Under the pieces are notes generated by a model. It had not been told where the DNA came from and did not search any database. It saw nothing but the letters and a program-made list of their open reading frames with translations. Both the position numbers and the translations under genes were made by a program. Of a stretch of 64,000 bases of DNA, positions 1 to 12,400 are shown in pieces; within the stretch, counting starts at the first letter, position 1; every line of letters begins with the position of its first letter. This stretch comes from Oenanthe sinensis. Lineage: Eukaryota; Streptophyta; Magnoliopsida; Apiales; Apiaceae. The stretch covers positions 39,093,501 through 39,157,500 of the forward strand of contig CM053813.1 of NCBI GenBank assembly GCA_028671895.1, written 5' to 3'.

Positions 1-2470
1 TATCGATCTACTGCTTTCTTAGAATTTTGATGCTCTTTCCCATTGGTTAGCTTAAACGCTCTTGAGGGAATACAAAAGACCAAAACACCACCTTTTATAC
101 AAAACAATGTTCTTATAAGTTTCTTTTTCATTCTTCATTAATACTACTTCAATTTTTAATAAATAAAGATGTTAGTTTTGTCGGATCATTTTATTTTGTA
201 TAAATAAATAATTTTGTCAAATGTTTTATTTTTGAAATACTCTTTTTTTTTATCGGTCATAAACATCGAAATTTCTTTACATTTTTTAATTACTATTTAT
301 AACTTTCAAAATCATTATTGTGTAAAATAAATAATTTAACAAATTAAATGTATTGTAATTTTTTATTGAAGATAATATTTACCAAATATCATTTTAATAA
401 TAAAATATAAATTTATATAAAAAAAACTATAAAAGAATGGACCAACTACATAGTTCAAAAATATTTTAAATTAATAGTTATATATAACTTTTACAATATT
501 AAAATATTAAATCTGTTATTTACAGAATTTCAAATACTTAAAAATAAAAAATTTATAGAACAAATCAAAGTCTTTAATTACTTGACTAAATTTCAATTTT
601 TGTATATAAATTACATTATTTGACTAGTCTTATAAAAAATTATTTATAAGAAAATATATTAAAGTAACTTTTTTAAATAATATAAAATAAATATTTATTA
701 TAAATAATAATGATATTAAAATTATTATGGTGTATATAGTATATGGAGAACTACTTCATTGGAGAACGCTTCTTATTTTGTAAAAATCATCACAAAATAC
801 ATGTGTTCTGTAAATACAAATTACAATTATATGAAGAGAAAAAAAATTGAATTCTTAAAAAAAATAATGAAAATATTTACAGAACACATACGATTTACCG
901 AACATACTAGTACTACACTTCTCATTTCCTTAAAAATATCACATTTTTCAGAAGAACACGTGTGTTTTGTAAATAAAAACATAACTAGAAGACTAAATTA
1001 TGTATTTGGAGAAAAAAATAATGAAAAAATATTTACATGAAAGTACAGAACATACTAATTTTTAGTAGAATTAGTTCTCATTTGAGTCTAACCATATATT
1101 ACATATTAGTTATAAATAAAGAGAGAATACAACAAAAAGATTAAATTAAAGATAATGCAAAAAAAAAAAGTAATTATTTACCTAAAATTATAGCAGTGCT
1201 TTTGTAGTGTACAAGGATGTATGCCAAGATTTATTCTTTGTTATATATATTAGCTTCATTCATGCATATATGTATGTTATGTACATGGGTTGTGGCTATG
1301 ATCGCGATTTGATATTAGGGCAGAATGAGCCTTGGTTAATTCTCACACGAGTCTTGCTTAATAACTGAGACCCATACTAATATCTCTTTCAATCTAGCTG
1401 TCCAAAATATGATCCAATAGTAAAAAAACTAGTATGGCCACATGATTATTGTTGATCACTTACCTTTTTCAATTAGGCTGTGTGGAATGGAAACTTAGAT
1501 GGAATGGAACGGGGTGAAAATGAAATGAAATTTATACCTCTTATTTGGATGGGATTAGGGAAAATTTTATAATTTTCATTTTTTTCATTCTAAACTATTT
1601 GAACTAGAATTGTAACTCACATGTTTTGAAACGAATATTTCATTCTATTTTTTCACCATTTTTCCTACAATCCTGATCATAATAAATTTAAACTCTCTTA
1701 TGTTTATTCACAATTTTATTCATACATTCTTCTTTTTTAAATGTACCCGAACCTAAAACCTCCAACTAAAAGCCAACTTTATGTCCGAGTTGTGGAACAA
1801 AGGGGTAGTTTGTTTCGCAAGTTTTACGGTTACATATATAATTATGTAACTTATCTATGTTATTGTTTAGTTATAATAATAAAAGAAATTTACTCATGTA
1901 AATAAATAAATATATAAAATTATAAAATATTTAATTAGTAAATTTTATTTGATTTATGAATTACATATTATATAATTAATTGTTAATGTATAATAACAAT
2001 AGAATTAATTTATACAATTAAATAAACAAATAAATATATAATATATAATAATTTAGCAAAAATAATATAATACAAATAATACAAATAGAATTAAATAATA
2101 CATTTATAATAAAATTATATACATACATATACATATACATACATATATATATATATATTATAATATTATAAATTATTTTAAAATAATAGTTAACTATATA
2201 TCTTAACATTTTAATAAGAAACTTAAACAATTTAATAAAAAACTTAATTTATGTATTTTAATTTTTTATAATTTTGTGGTTATTTTTTATTATATAAATT
2301 TACAAAAAATGTTTTATATATTTGTTACATAAAAAATGTATTATATTTTTTTATAATTTTGTGACTATTTTTTATTATATATAATTTGTTTTTACATTTT
2401 AATATATATTTTATAATTTCACAAACTTTATAATTCAATATATAAAAACAAAACATACGGAATAACCATG
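1..2470. other. AT-rich intergenic stretch
   Basis: I see no supportable gene here. Short open frames at 759-1040 and 2018-2230 have low-complexity Asn/Lys/Ile composition expected of AT-rich DNA. About 777-1080 contains an imperfect tandem duplication (unit about 150 bp, recognisable by TGTGTTCTGTAAAT / TGTGTTTTGTAAAT and by AACATACTA in each copy). About 1470-1770 (GGAATGGAAAC... purine-rich, with near-complementary TTCATTCTA stretches) resembles a MITE but its ends cannot be fixed. Confidence 0.5.
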
Positions 2471-2986
2471 CATGACCTAGCTAGATAACTAGGTTACCTT
2501 GTTTTGCAATAAGTCCATTTACCATGAAACCAAACGAGGCCAAAGATTTATATTTACAACCTGACAGTCCAAGTCAAGTTCTCTTCGGCTATCACGTGTA
2601 ACAAAATTTACAACCATAAAAACTTCTACTAAACAAGTTTCCTTTTATAGAAATGATGAAATTTAAGCAATACCAACAAACATTTCTCACTGTCATGCGT
2701 ATTGGAACAGAAAAGTAAAAAGACAAGAATAAATGAAAGACTGATAATAATGGTTACCAAAGGAGCAGTCAAAACAAATAGAATACATGTAGAGCACTGG
2801 TTACTGTCAATAATAAGAACACTGGAACTTCGGAAAGTTCTCCACAATTCTATATGGAGTTGGTGGCTGTAGGTAGCTGACTGGTTGGACCATAGTCCTC
2901 AAAGAATCCCATGCTCGAAAACAATAGTCATATTACCAACAGCCACGACGAAACAGCTCCAACACAGTTGAGGCCATTGATACTTT

Positions 2987-5900
2987 CTACTTTTTGTTCT
3001 TTGTATCTGCCTCTCGCTCCCTTTTTTTGTACAACTTTTCGAGTACACGCTTTGCTTCACATGTGGGAAAGTTTGTAAGATCGAAGTAGTGTGGAGCAAT
3101 ATCAATCAACCTGTTTCATCCACATGCAAAAGCAGCATTAGAAAATTAATACAAGTATCAAACAAGTGAAGAAAGACATTTGATTCTAGACCCTATTACA
3201 ACAAAAATATACACATGCATAATTAAACGATGCAATTTAAAATCAAGAAAGGAAATCTTCTCTTGACAAAAAAACAGGAAACCTTCTTTCTTCCCCAAGT
3301 GACATTCCCCTCTATCATTACAATTGGTGCATATCTAAAATGTCTGTCATACGTTACAATTATATCCCTGCACATAAGCTCTGGGGTGACTGTCAAAGCA
3401 GCCTCTCTATATTTGAAACATCATATTGTTTATTTGTTTTCTTATTAATGATAAAGGAAATTATTTATAAAAAAACAAATATAATTTTTAAAAATAAAAG
3501 CTTCGGCATTGAGAGTCTACAATAGCCTTTTACCAACGACGACAAACATCTTGGGTCTTCATTGAACAACAGAGACAAATATTATGATCTTTCAGTAACA
3601 AAAACATGCAAGCAACACCATGTTACCAGAAGCTATTGCACAATCAGAAAGAATACTGACCATTCACCACGAACATCTGTCACTGTGCGGATAAAATTCC
3701 TGGTTGTCAACACATACTCGTTATAAATTACCCACTCTGGTTTGTGATCAAGGCAATTTGATGGGTGTAGATGAACCACCTACAATGAGGAATTTATTAG
3801 CAATATTCAAACAGCATATAAATAATTTCTCAACAAGTATAAATTTTCTGGAATTTCTTGCATACTTGGTTATCTTTGACAGTCAAATAGTGTCCGGTAC
3901 GTTCCAAATGAGCCACCTGCATGAAATATCCCGATAACATGGCCTTTCTAATGTTGATGTAATAATCCCGGCTGTTGAAGTCTGTGCTGCAGAGTTTTAA
4001 ATTGAACCTAGCCATGATGCGAGCTAGCTGCTGCCTCACATTATCTGCAGATTTGAGTGCCCTGTGGTTGACAAAATTCTCATAACACCATGATTGGTCG
4101 TCACCTGGAGAATTAAACAAGAAGCTTATGAGCACTAAATTGTGATAATAATGGCATGCATATTTTTAATTAATTGGGAAAACTGAAAGGCAGAGTTAAA
4201 TTCAGAACTTACTATTTTGTTTATAGGCATGGTACACATTCAAGAGTGTGAGATGATCCCCGTCTATGTGCCCAAACCGAGCTTTAGCTTCATCTGCAGC
4301 TTTCTGAGCCTCCCTAGGCCGGACAAAGCAATTGGGTACTAAAGAAAAAATTTGTTATCACAGAGGAGGCCCATGGTAGGTCAGCAGATGCATAGAGGCG
4401 AGACGATACCATTGCTTCAAGAGAGAAAACTGAGAAACTGCAACTATATGTACCATATGCATCAGCACTTGCTACAAATTCTATAGCGCATGCCAACAGG
4501 GGACATGTAACCAAGACTTGATAGTAGCTGATGACAAACTATGGAGGTGCATGCATCGGACCCGGGAGCACATGCTTGGGCAAACATGATACGTTTGGAA
4601 ATGTACTCCATATGCATGTATCATGTATACGTGTATAATGCATATGCTAAAACAGATTGACGACAGGCTAGTGAGATGGCTATACACACCTCACTTAGCA
4701 TTATGAACTGAGACACACAGTAAAATGAGACAATATTGAGAGACAAGAAAGATAAACAAGGCACAGACCTGAAAGCATAGCAGATATAGACAAAATTTCA
4801 TTTGAACAGTTGAATTCTGGGCTGACAACAAGCATTTTTCCCATCTGCGGGTCTAGGGGCAATTCACTCATGATTTCACCCAGCCTGGTCAAATTTCCAT
4901 CATCATCCAAAGCTCCCAAGTAATTTAAAACCTCTAATGCACGCATTAGTGTCTCGGGGGCCGGAGGGTCCATAAAATCAAAATGAACCAGATCATCTAT
5001 ACCTAATTTTTTTAACGTGAGAACTGTATTTGCAAGGTTTGACCTCAGAATCTCAGGGTATGTTTGAGGCTGAAGATCATTATGGAAACTTTTCTCCGTG
5101 TACAGTCTGAAACACTTTCCTGGTTGCGTTCTTCCTGCACGCCCTGACCTTTGGTGGGCACTTGCCTTCGATATTGGTGAAACCAGCAAAGACTCAACAC
5201 GCACTCGTGGGTTATAAACTTTTTGTTTAGCAAAGCCAGGATCTATGACATAAACTATGCCATCTATAGTTAACGACGTTTCAGCAATGTTTGTAGAGAC
5301 AACAATCTTCCTTCCAGCGGGACCATTTGGCGTTAAAGGAGGGGGAGCAGGATCAAATATTTTCTGTTGCATAGCTGGAGGAAGTGTGGAGTATAGAGGC
5401 ACAACTAATGCAGGTCCAGCAGTATCTCCAAAATTACCAATTTCCTTGGTTATCTTGCGACAAGCATCTTCGATTTCCTCCTCCCCAGTAAGAAAAACTA
5501 GTATATCACCAGGAGGTTCACAAGTATGTATTTGAATAACAGTGCGAATAGCTGCTTCTAGGTAGTCTCTCTCAGGGTCCGATGTATAGAAGATCTCCAC
5601 TGGGTGTAGTCTTCCTGGAACTTTCATCAGAGGTGCACCAAAGAAGTAACCCTGAAACTTTTCAGCCTCTAGAGTAGCACTCATCACAACTAGTTTCAGA
5701 TCAGGTCTATTTTTCAGTACTTCCTTCAAAAGCCCAAATAGAACGTCTGTTGCCAAAGTCCTTTCATGAGCTTCATCGAGAATTATCACTTTATATCTTT
5801 CCAGAAGTGGATCTGTCATGGCTTCCCTTAAAAGCATACCATCTGTCAAGTACCTTTCAGAACAAAATACATGTACAGGTATTAATTTCAAGTAACTGGA

Positions 5901-7241
5901 TTAAAGTAGTAGGTGCTAATTTCACGAAATACAGTAATTAAGAAGTGCTTGATTTTGAATAATTTTTTTGACGGGAACGAGTTTACTTTAAAACAGTTCG
6001 TGAACTGCTGCAGTCTTCAAAACGGATGCTATAACCAACTTCTTCTCCAATAGTTACGTCCATCTCTTCAGCAACCCTACGAGAAACAGACATTGCTGCA
6101 ACCCTACGAGGCTGGGTGCAGCCAATCATGTACTTCTTCCGTTTATCTTGGCTTTCCAATTCAACAGCTTCCAGAACAAACTGAGGAATCTATTTAACAA
6201 AAGCAGAAAAAATTAGTTCAACCAGAATCAAATAACAAGTTATATATATGTAAGACCATCTCATATCCAACTCTATAAATCTACTTTTACACAAAAGTGA
6301 TTTAGAAATCAACACCAACCCAACTCTAAAAGATGATGCAACACAAAACATATCAATTCCTATACATATGAATGCTAGAAAAGCCCCTGTCACTATAAAA
6401 AGGCTGCAAAACACTCATACGATACCAAATTAACATCAACCAACCCAAAATTAACACTTACTACAAATATAACCAAATTGAATAAATAACTAAATCAAAA
6501 ACAAATTTCATTCAATAACTTGCAAATTAATCACTTCATCTATAAATCAACATCAAGGTCAATTTTTTTTAAAAAAATCTAACCGAAACAACTAAACAGC
6601 TGCAAGATAGTAGTACAATACAAAATATAACTATACTAAATAAACAAATTAAAAACAAATTTTATTCAAAAACATACAAATTAGCATCAAGATCAAATTT
6701 TTCCATCAAAAATTGAACCGAAACTGAAAAAAGTAAACAGCTGCAAGATAGTCATACAATACAAAATTTCTTTTCATACATCCTTATCAAACATCAAACT
6801 ACCAATTAACATCAACCAATATCAATAAAACACTTAATCAACAAATATAACCAAATTGACTAAATAACCAAATTAAACACAAATTTAATTTAAAAACATA
6901 TAAATCAACATAAAGATCAAATATTTCCATAAAAAATAAAACCGAACCGAACCCGAAAAACAAACCTGAGTAGTCTTGCCACTACCAGTCTCACCAACAA
7001 GAATGAGCGTCTGATTATCCTTCAAAGCCTTAAAAAACTCATCTTTCTGGTGCCAAACAGGCAAAGTCTTCCTCTTTTCCAAAATGTCATAATATCTCTG
7101 CGAATAGGGCCTCCCATTCCACCGATTAATCAACGAATTCACACTACTCGAAACGGCGCCGTTTGTTTTGTTGAGCTTGGCGATTGCGCTATCATCAACC
7201 ACATCGAACAAGCTCACTTTCCTCTTACGCTCTGTACCCAT
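2987..7241 (-). CDS. PRP43: DEAH-box pre-mRNA-splicing helicase, PRP43 type
   Basis: ATP-dependent RNA helicase of the PRP43/DHX15 family, which releases the excised intron lariat from the spliceosome and also acts in ribosome biogenesis (family knowledge). Seven exons with consistent phase: 7241-6966, 6189-5987, 5853-4769, 4338-4213, 4104-3866, 3779-3661, 3110-2987; total 2172 bp, 723 aa, against about 726 aa in Arabidopsis DEAH2/DEAH3. The start MGTERKRKVSLFDV matches the family start; the open frame upstream of it is 5'UTR. Motif I GETGSGKT ends exon 1 (about 84-91), Ia TQPRRVAA, II DEAH 186-189, III SAT 218-220, VI QRSGRAGR 394-401, then ratchet and OB-fold regions; C-terminal Lys-rich tail. 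All catalytic motifs are intact. A TATA-like stretch lies upstream near 7390-7400 on the minus strand. Very confident of family; lariat release versus rRNA role is inferred. Confidence 0.96.
6465..6965. repeat. Imperfect tandem repeats in intron 1 of the helicase
   Basis: Within the 776-bp first intron three diverged copies of a unit of roughly 180 bp can be followed (about 6465-6640, 6640-6840, 6840-6960). Shared landmarks are ACCAAATTGA..TAAATAAC, AACATACAAAT/AACATATAAAT, GATCAAATTTTTCCAT/GATCAAATATTTCCAT, and, in the first two, CAGCTGCAAGATAGT. Read by eye; copy borders are approximate. Confidence 0.6.
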
Positions 7242-7390
7242 ATTGAAAGCTATAGATAAAGTTTCAAACTTTGAAAAAATTACGAGATGGGTTGGTGAGG
7301 GATCTAGGGTTCTGTGACTAAACCCTAGATAATGCTTCAATATTGGGGGCTACGACGAGTTGAGAGAACCAACTGTGTGTATTACTGTGT

Positions 7391-7401
7391 ATATATATTT
7401 G
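7391..7401 (-). promoter_or_regulatory. TATA-like box of the helicase gene
   Basis: The minus strand reads CAAATATATATACAC about 150 bp upstream of the start codon. Position fits a TATA box with a 5'UTR of about 120 bp. Inference from position and composition only. Confidence 0.35.
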
Positions 7402-7440
7402 GGTGTTGAAGGTTAAAAATATTCTTTTTTTAAGAAGAAA

Positions 7441-7467
7441 ATTATTATTATTATTATTATTATTATT
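7441..7467. repeat. (ATT)n microsatellite
   Basis: Nine uninterrupted ATT units just upstream of the PRP43-type gene. Confidence 0.95.
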
Positions 7468-7469
7468 CA

Positions 7470-8160
7470 CTATTAAATATTTTATTCTAAAATAAAATTA
7501 CCTGGGTTTAATATGTGTTAAATGTTTATAGTAAAAAAAAAAGGTTCTGGAGTATTATTTTTGAAAGAGGAAAAGGAAAATACCAAATACATGTCCCGTG
7601 AAATGAAATTTTAGAAATGAATTTTTTACTACTTTTTTCTTTAAATTATTATTTATCATTTTCTTCTATATTTTTTGGTTTTATTGAAATAAATATATTT
7701 GAAATAACAAATGATAGAAAATTAGTACTCGAAAACATAGAAAATGTAAATAAAATTTGTGCTCTTTATGAAAGCCAAAAAAATTCCAACAATGCTGTTC
7801 AACCACATTTTTTGTTAATTTTTAAAAATTGAAAATTTTGACGAAAAATAAATTAGGTAGGTGTTGTGTAATAATCTTCGTGGCCAAACTAAAAAATTTA
7901 TTAAAAAATTTGACATATTAAATAAATCGAATAATTTTGTATTTACATAAAAATATGATATAGAAATTTAATATTTATATTTTAAATATACAAATATGAA
8001 TGTAGGAGAATATAAAAATAAATAATAATATTTAGTATATAGGTGTCGGATTCAAGTACATGACATAATTATACAACTAATGTTAATATTATAAGTTTTT
8101 AAATAAAATTGATATAAATTAATTAATTATTAATATATAAAAATAATAATCATCACATGT
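7470..8160. other. AT-rich spacer
   Basis: Nothing recognisable. The open frame 7617-7832 is low-complexity Phe/Asn/Ile and has no family features. Confidence 0.5.
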
Positions 8161-8164
8161 CTTT

Positions 8165-8695
8165 TGTTAAGTGTTAAGTTTGATTTTCGAGAAAATTTTC
8201 GATCCCAGAACATATTCAAACTCAGATTCTTGAGACTTTTAATATCCAAGTCGACAGCTTTTTTACGGATGAATAGATAGATTGAAGGATCAAATGACTT
8301 CAAAATGTTAGCGCAATACAGTTCAATGAATTTCCGATGTAGTCCAATAATCAACTTAGGATTCGGCCCCGCTTCCTCCAAATCACAAGGGTACTCGAAA
8401 ATCCGCTCCAAATTCTTACACATGGGGTCTTTATATGGGAGAGACAACCAATCCATATCAATAGGAGCAGAGCAGAATGATGATTCACTTGCACATTTAC
8501 GATCATAAACAGTGTGACGCAAATAAATGAGTAAATTTCAAAGTTTTTCTTCATTGTCTTGACTAACTTGTCATAGGCATCCTTCAGTTGGTTTAAAAAG
8601 TGATCATCATCGACATTGTAATCTTCACAAAAATACAACGGTACGACCTTATCTTCATTGGTGATGACGTGCTTAAGTCCATGAGAGGTAATGAG
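8165..8695 (-). pseudogene. Nucleoredoxin-like (thioredoxin-fold) gene fragment
   Basis: The minus strand encodes, in two frames, pieces that line up as one thioredoxin-fold protein: HGLKHVITNEDKVVPLYF, then FLNQLKDAYDKLVKTMKKNF and FEI..FICVT, and after a frame change near 8515 CASESSFCSAPIDMDWLSLP, YKDPMCKNLERIFEYP, PKLIIGLHRKFIELY and SIYLFIRKKAVDLD. The order (a beta strand, a WLSLPY..D step like nucleoredoxin MPWLALPF.D, a KLIIIGP-like strand, then a YPFTRKKA-like end) is that of plant nucleoredoxins. Frame breaks and loss of the N-terminal part make it a pseudogene. Family assignment is moderate because the active-site CxxC part is not present. Confidence 0.5.
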
Positions 8696-8699
8696 CTTT

Positions 8700-10440
8700 A
8701 TAATAGAGGTAGAGTGTAGTGCCTTCTAGTCTTAGAGGGATATGTTAAAGGCAAGAAGGGTCTTAGGCAAGGTGATCTCATCTCTCTCTATCATTCTAAT
8801 GAACATGCTTTCTCTCCCCCTCTTCGTTTAAGCATCATGGTCTCTGTAATAGATTGAACCTCAATCACATGTTCTTTGCTAAAGATATTTTCCATTTCCG
8901 CAAAGTTGAAAACTCCCCTATAAAATGTATTTAGTAGGCCTTAGGCAAGCTTTTCTTGTGGAGTGGGCTACGCCTGAATAGCCAAAAAAGTAATTCCTAC
9001 TTTATGAATGTCAAACTATCGGTTGTGGAATGATTTGATAACAATATGGGATTTCCTAGAAGGACCTTACCCGTGAAGTTCTGGGAGTTCCCGTGATTTC
9101 TTCTTAGCTTACTAACAATGATTGTATTCCTCTTATTGAATGGATTATTAAAAGGATTCTAAAATGGACCTCTAAGTGATTGTCTTATGTTGTTCGTGCC
9201 CAACTCATCTTTGCTATCTTGCTATCGATTCGGGCTTTTTAGACTCATCACTTTGTCCTGCCTAATACTGTCTTTAATACTATCAAGTCCATCCTCGCGA
9301 GATTTATGTGGAAAGCAAAGCTAGAGGAATATGATGGACACAAGGTTGCTTGGAGGAAGGTATGCCTTCTCAAAAAAAGAAGGGGGATTAGGGTTCAAAG
9401 ACATGAAAGAGTGGAACAAGGCACAGATTTTAGTCTTATTATGTAGAATCCTAGACAAAAAGTCAACATCTCTATGGGCAATATGGGTGCGGATTTTCAG
9501 GATTTCAAGTAACTCTTTACGTAGTGTCTAGATACTTGTTGATTGCTTTTGGATTTGGAGGAAACTTTTACAACTCATACCATTGCCCTCAGACGTATTC
9601 ATTACAAGGTTGGTAATGGTAACAACATTTACTTATGACATGATTCCTGACTCCAGCACAGCTGTATTTGTCCCAATAAGAATGGCATGTTTACTATTAA
9701 TATTGTCTTCCAAAATGGCACTTGGAATATATTGGATATCCACCATGATATAACCATGGAGATGATCAAGTGGATACTTACCTTTGACAGAACCTTGAAT
9801 TCGACTATAGGTCAGATGATGTAGTGCAAGGGGATACTACCCCCTGACTAAAATTAAGACTAGATTGATTTGTAAGAGTATCAGGGACTTCTGAATGCAT
9901 CTGTCTTGGTCAGATTTGGTCTAGCATAAGTTGCATATTCCCGTATATGCATTTATTCAATAGTTAACTTGTCATGAGAGGCTTCCAACCAGAGATAAGC
10001 TATAGCATTATGGATGGACCGGCCCAGACCTCTCAGTATCTTCTTTGTATTACAGGACATAAAACAAAGGATCATATCCTTCTCACATTCCCTTAACTCA
10101 TGTTTTCCACGGACTCTTGCTCATCTTTTCATCTTCCAATATTGGGGCAATGCTCTAACTGGGTTCATTTCCTCACCTACATTAACGAGTAGAGTAGGCT
10201 TGCTATATCTCGAGCCTTAGTCCTCTTGGCCTTACAAGTTTACAACTACTAGATTTGGCGGTAAAGGAACAACTGTTTGCATGATAATGGATTTCTAGAC
10301 CCTGATAGCTTATTTGCTCTTGTTAGGTATATAACATGTAGAGTCTCTTCTTCTCCTTGGTTTCGCAAGAGATCGAGACTCTTATCTCGCCATGTTAGAA
10401 TTATATTAGGCAAAATATAATCTTCATGGCTTCCTCTATA
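8700..10440 (+). mobile_element. Degenerate L1-type LINE, 5'-truncated
   Basis: In shifting frames the plus strand carries landmarks of plant L1 reverse transcriptases: KGKKGLRQGD near 8745, PLIEWIIKRILKWTSK near 9130, FNTIKSILARFMWK near 9275, GHKVAWRKVCLLKKEGGLGF near 9335, LWAIWVRI near 9475, and a zinc-binding C-terminal part (HVFHG..LIFSSSNIGAML) near 10110. Many stops and frameshifts show it is dead. The 5' end abuts the nucleoredoxin-like fragment; a short A-run near 10478 may be the tail remnant. Confidence 0.75.
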
Positions 10441-10689
10441 CTATTCTCTTCTTTTAATATGGTTAGTTAAATTAGTAAAAAAAAACTTCAAAAAGTATTC
10501 CAATCTTGCACCTCATACAACGTTTTCCTGAAAAATAGAAGTTAATATGTCAAAATTGAATATTAAAGGCCTATTTTGTAACCAATACCAAATATATACT
10601 TCATCAATTTATACCATTATTACAAGATACTTGTATAGTTATATATAGGTTAAAGTTCATATTACAATTCATTATTAAATGGAGAATTT

Positions 10690-11070
10690 AAAAAGTGCCA
10701 TTTCATTTCGACAAAAGACCTACACCAAAGTTCCATTATCCCGAAGATTTTCCTACCTCTAGAGGGAAAGGCACTTCCCTTTTGGGCCGGTTGTGGGCGG
10801 GGAGGGAATCGAATCCCGATACCGTGGTTTGTAGCCATGTGCTCTAATCCTCTTAGCTACAGGCCCCACCCCGTCTTTACTGGATCTGTTCCCGAGAATA
10901 TCTTAAAAAAACCACTCCGTCTCTACTGGATCTGCTCCCGAGAATACTTCAAAAAAAGGAATATTTCCTCTCATCAGTTATTTCAGGTTAAGAATATGTG
11001 AAAGCGTCTTTCTCTCTATAAGAACGAAACGATGCGTTCCAAGATGTGAAGAGGGAGACAAGGGATGTCA
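10690..11070 (-). other. Chloroplast-derived insertion (NUPT) spanning trnR-ACG
   Basis: The minus strand around 10,780-10,875 reads as the plastid trnR-ACG region, and the flanks match what I recall of the plastid rrn5-trnR-trnN spacer (GACATCCCTTGTCTCCCTC, GAACGCATCGTTTCGTTCTT, AGAAAGACGCTTTCACAT, and CCTTTCCCTCTAGAGGTAGG downstream of the tRNA). A segment of about 50 bp just upstream of the tRNA is present twice (TACTGGATCTG.TCCCGAGAATA at 10,878 and 10,922). Borders are approximate. Confidence 0.7.
10789..10868 (-). pseudogene. trnR-ACG: Decayed plastid tRNA-Arg (trnR-ACG) copy
   Basis: The minus strand begins GGGGCCTGTAGCTAAGAGG with D-arm ATTAGAGCAC, anticodon arm ATGGCTACAAACCACGG and T-arm GGGATTCGATTCCCTCCCC. 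Compared with plastid trnR-ACG (from memory) the anticodon loop has CTACAAA where CTACGAA is expected, turning ACG into ACA, and the T-loop is altered. It sits in nuclear DNA inside other plastid sequence, so it is not a functional nuclear tRNA gene. Confidence 0.7.
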
Positions 11071-11589
11071 TAATTGGGGTTTTGAATAAAACGACCTTAC
11101 TATTATCAAAATCATATAATTTTTTCGATTGGACCTAATCTAATTATTTATTAAGGTTTAATTATCTAAATTAGATAATTAATCAAATGTTAATACATGT
11201 CAATAATTTATAAAAATATTGAAATGTTAATAGATGTACTTAATCTTATTTTTTTTAGACTTTTTTTAAATTTTAGAAATTCAGATTTATTCAATTTAGT
11301 TTTTTAAAAATTCATTAAAATCTAGTGTTATTCAATTAGAATTTTAAAAGGTTTTTAAAGTTTCGATGTATTCAATTAGAATTTTTAAAATTTTATTAAA
11401 ATATGTTGGTATTCAATTTGGATTTCAAAATATTTATCAAAATATGATGGTATTCAAAATTTGATGACTTTCTTTTTTTTAGTTTTGTAAAATGATGGAT
11501 TTCATAGTGTTCTTTATTATTTTTGAAATCCATGAAAACGTTGAAGATTCTATACAAAATTATGAGACTCTACATCGACTCTGTAAGAA

Positions 11590-12400
11590 TTAGTCCAAAA
11601 TTAAAATTAATTGCAATCTTTCACACTCCATTATAAGTACAACGACCTTCATCTTGTTTCCTTCTTGATCTTTTCTATTGGAACTCAAGATCATAAGTTT
11701 TCCGCCTCCAATACAATTCTTATAAAGTAATTTTATACAAGTCTCTAGCTTCCGTCATCACAGGTCTTATTATCCCACTCTTTTGGAAGTGTCTTGAAAA
11801 ACTTAGTGTTCGTATCTTCATACTTAAAAAAATTTACCAAGGAAAGTCATCTCATTAAATAGTCCAGTGAATATGTTAGAAAGTTTCGTGACAGGTTTAG
11901 CCTTAAAATACCCTTACTTCTGAAATAATAGGGATCTAACATTTTTCTTGACATCCTTTATCCTTTCACAATATACTTTAAGTTTAGTTCACATTTTCTA
12001 GGCAGTTTTGCAGGATATTGCACAATTTGTGAAGACAAAGTATAGGCTATTACAGATAATGTTTTTCAATTTTTTATCGTTGAGAACATTCTCATTGTTA
12101 TCCTTGATCTACTACGCCTTTGAATTATCCACAAAGTGTTCATCAATCACCTTCCTTCAACAGTAGTTTATATAACAAGTTTCAATGGCTCGAATAATCA
12201 ATCATAGATTCTCTCTAGATAGTTAGAGTTTGTTGTCCAGATGGCGTGTACTCATTGTCTTGAGTATGAGAATATTAGAGTTTCCATCTTTGTCTGCATA
12301 CACCTTGATCGATTTAGTGACCAAATACTTCTTTGCAAGTAACAATAAAGTAGATACGAATGTAAAAATTAAATAACACAAAAAAAAAAAAAAAAACTCA
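11590..12400 (-). mobile_element. Copia-type gag relic
   Basis: On the minus strand, read across stops and frame changes, one finds YFKAKPVTKLSNIFTGLFNE, MTFLGKFFKYEDTNTKFFKT and LPKEWDNKT, the pattern of the UBN2 (copia gag) domain: a long helix, a FT-x-I-x-x-L step, a GK.YxxEDxxxKxLxxLPxEW step, then L..L. Upstream pieces NKL (near 12,235), NVLNDKKLKNIICNSL (near 12,070) also fit. No pol or LTRs could be recognised around it. An A-run at 12,379-12,397 lies at the other end. Confidence 0.6.

Noticed and set aside
759..1040. 93-aa open frame
   Set aside because: Lies on a tandem repeat, low-complexity composition, no family features, no promoter.
5257..5535. Plus-strand open frame across the helicase
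   Set aside because: Antisense shadow of the DEAH-box exon 3.
10789..10868. tRNA gene on the minus strand
   Set aside because: The anticodon loop and T-loop are mutated relative to plastid trnR-ACG, and plastid spacer sequence surrounds it; a NUPT copy, not a working nuclear tRNA.
10780..10880. tRNA-derived SINE
   Set aside because: A- and B-box-like motifs are present, but the similarity continues into plastid spacer on both sides and there is no SINE tail.
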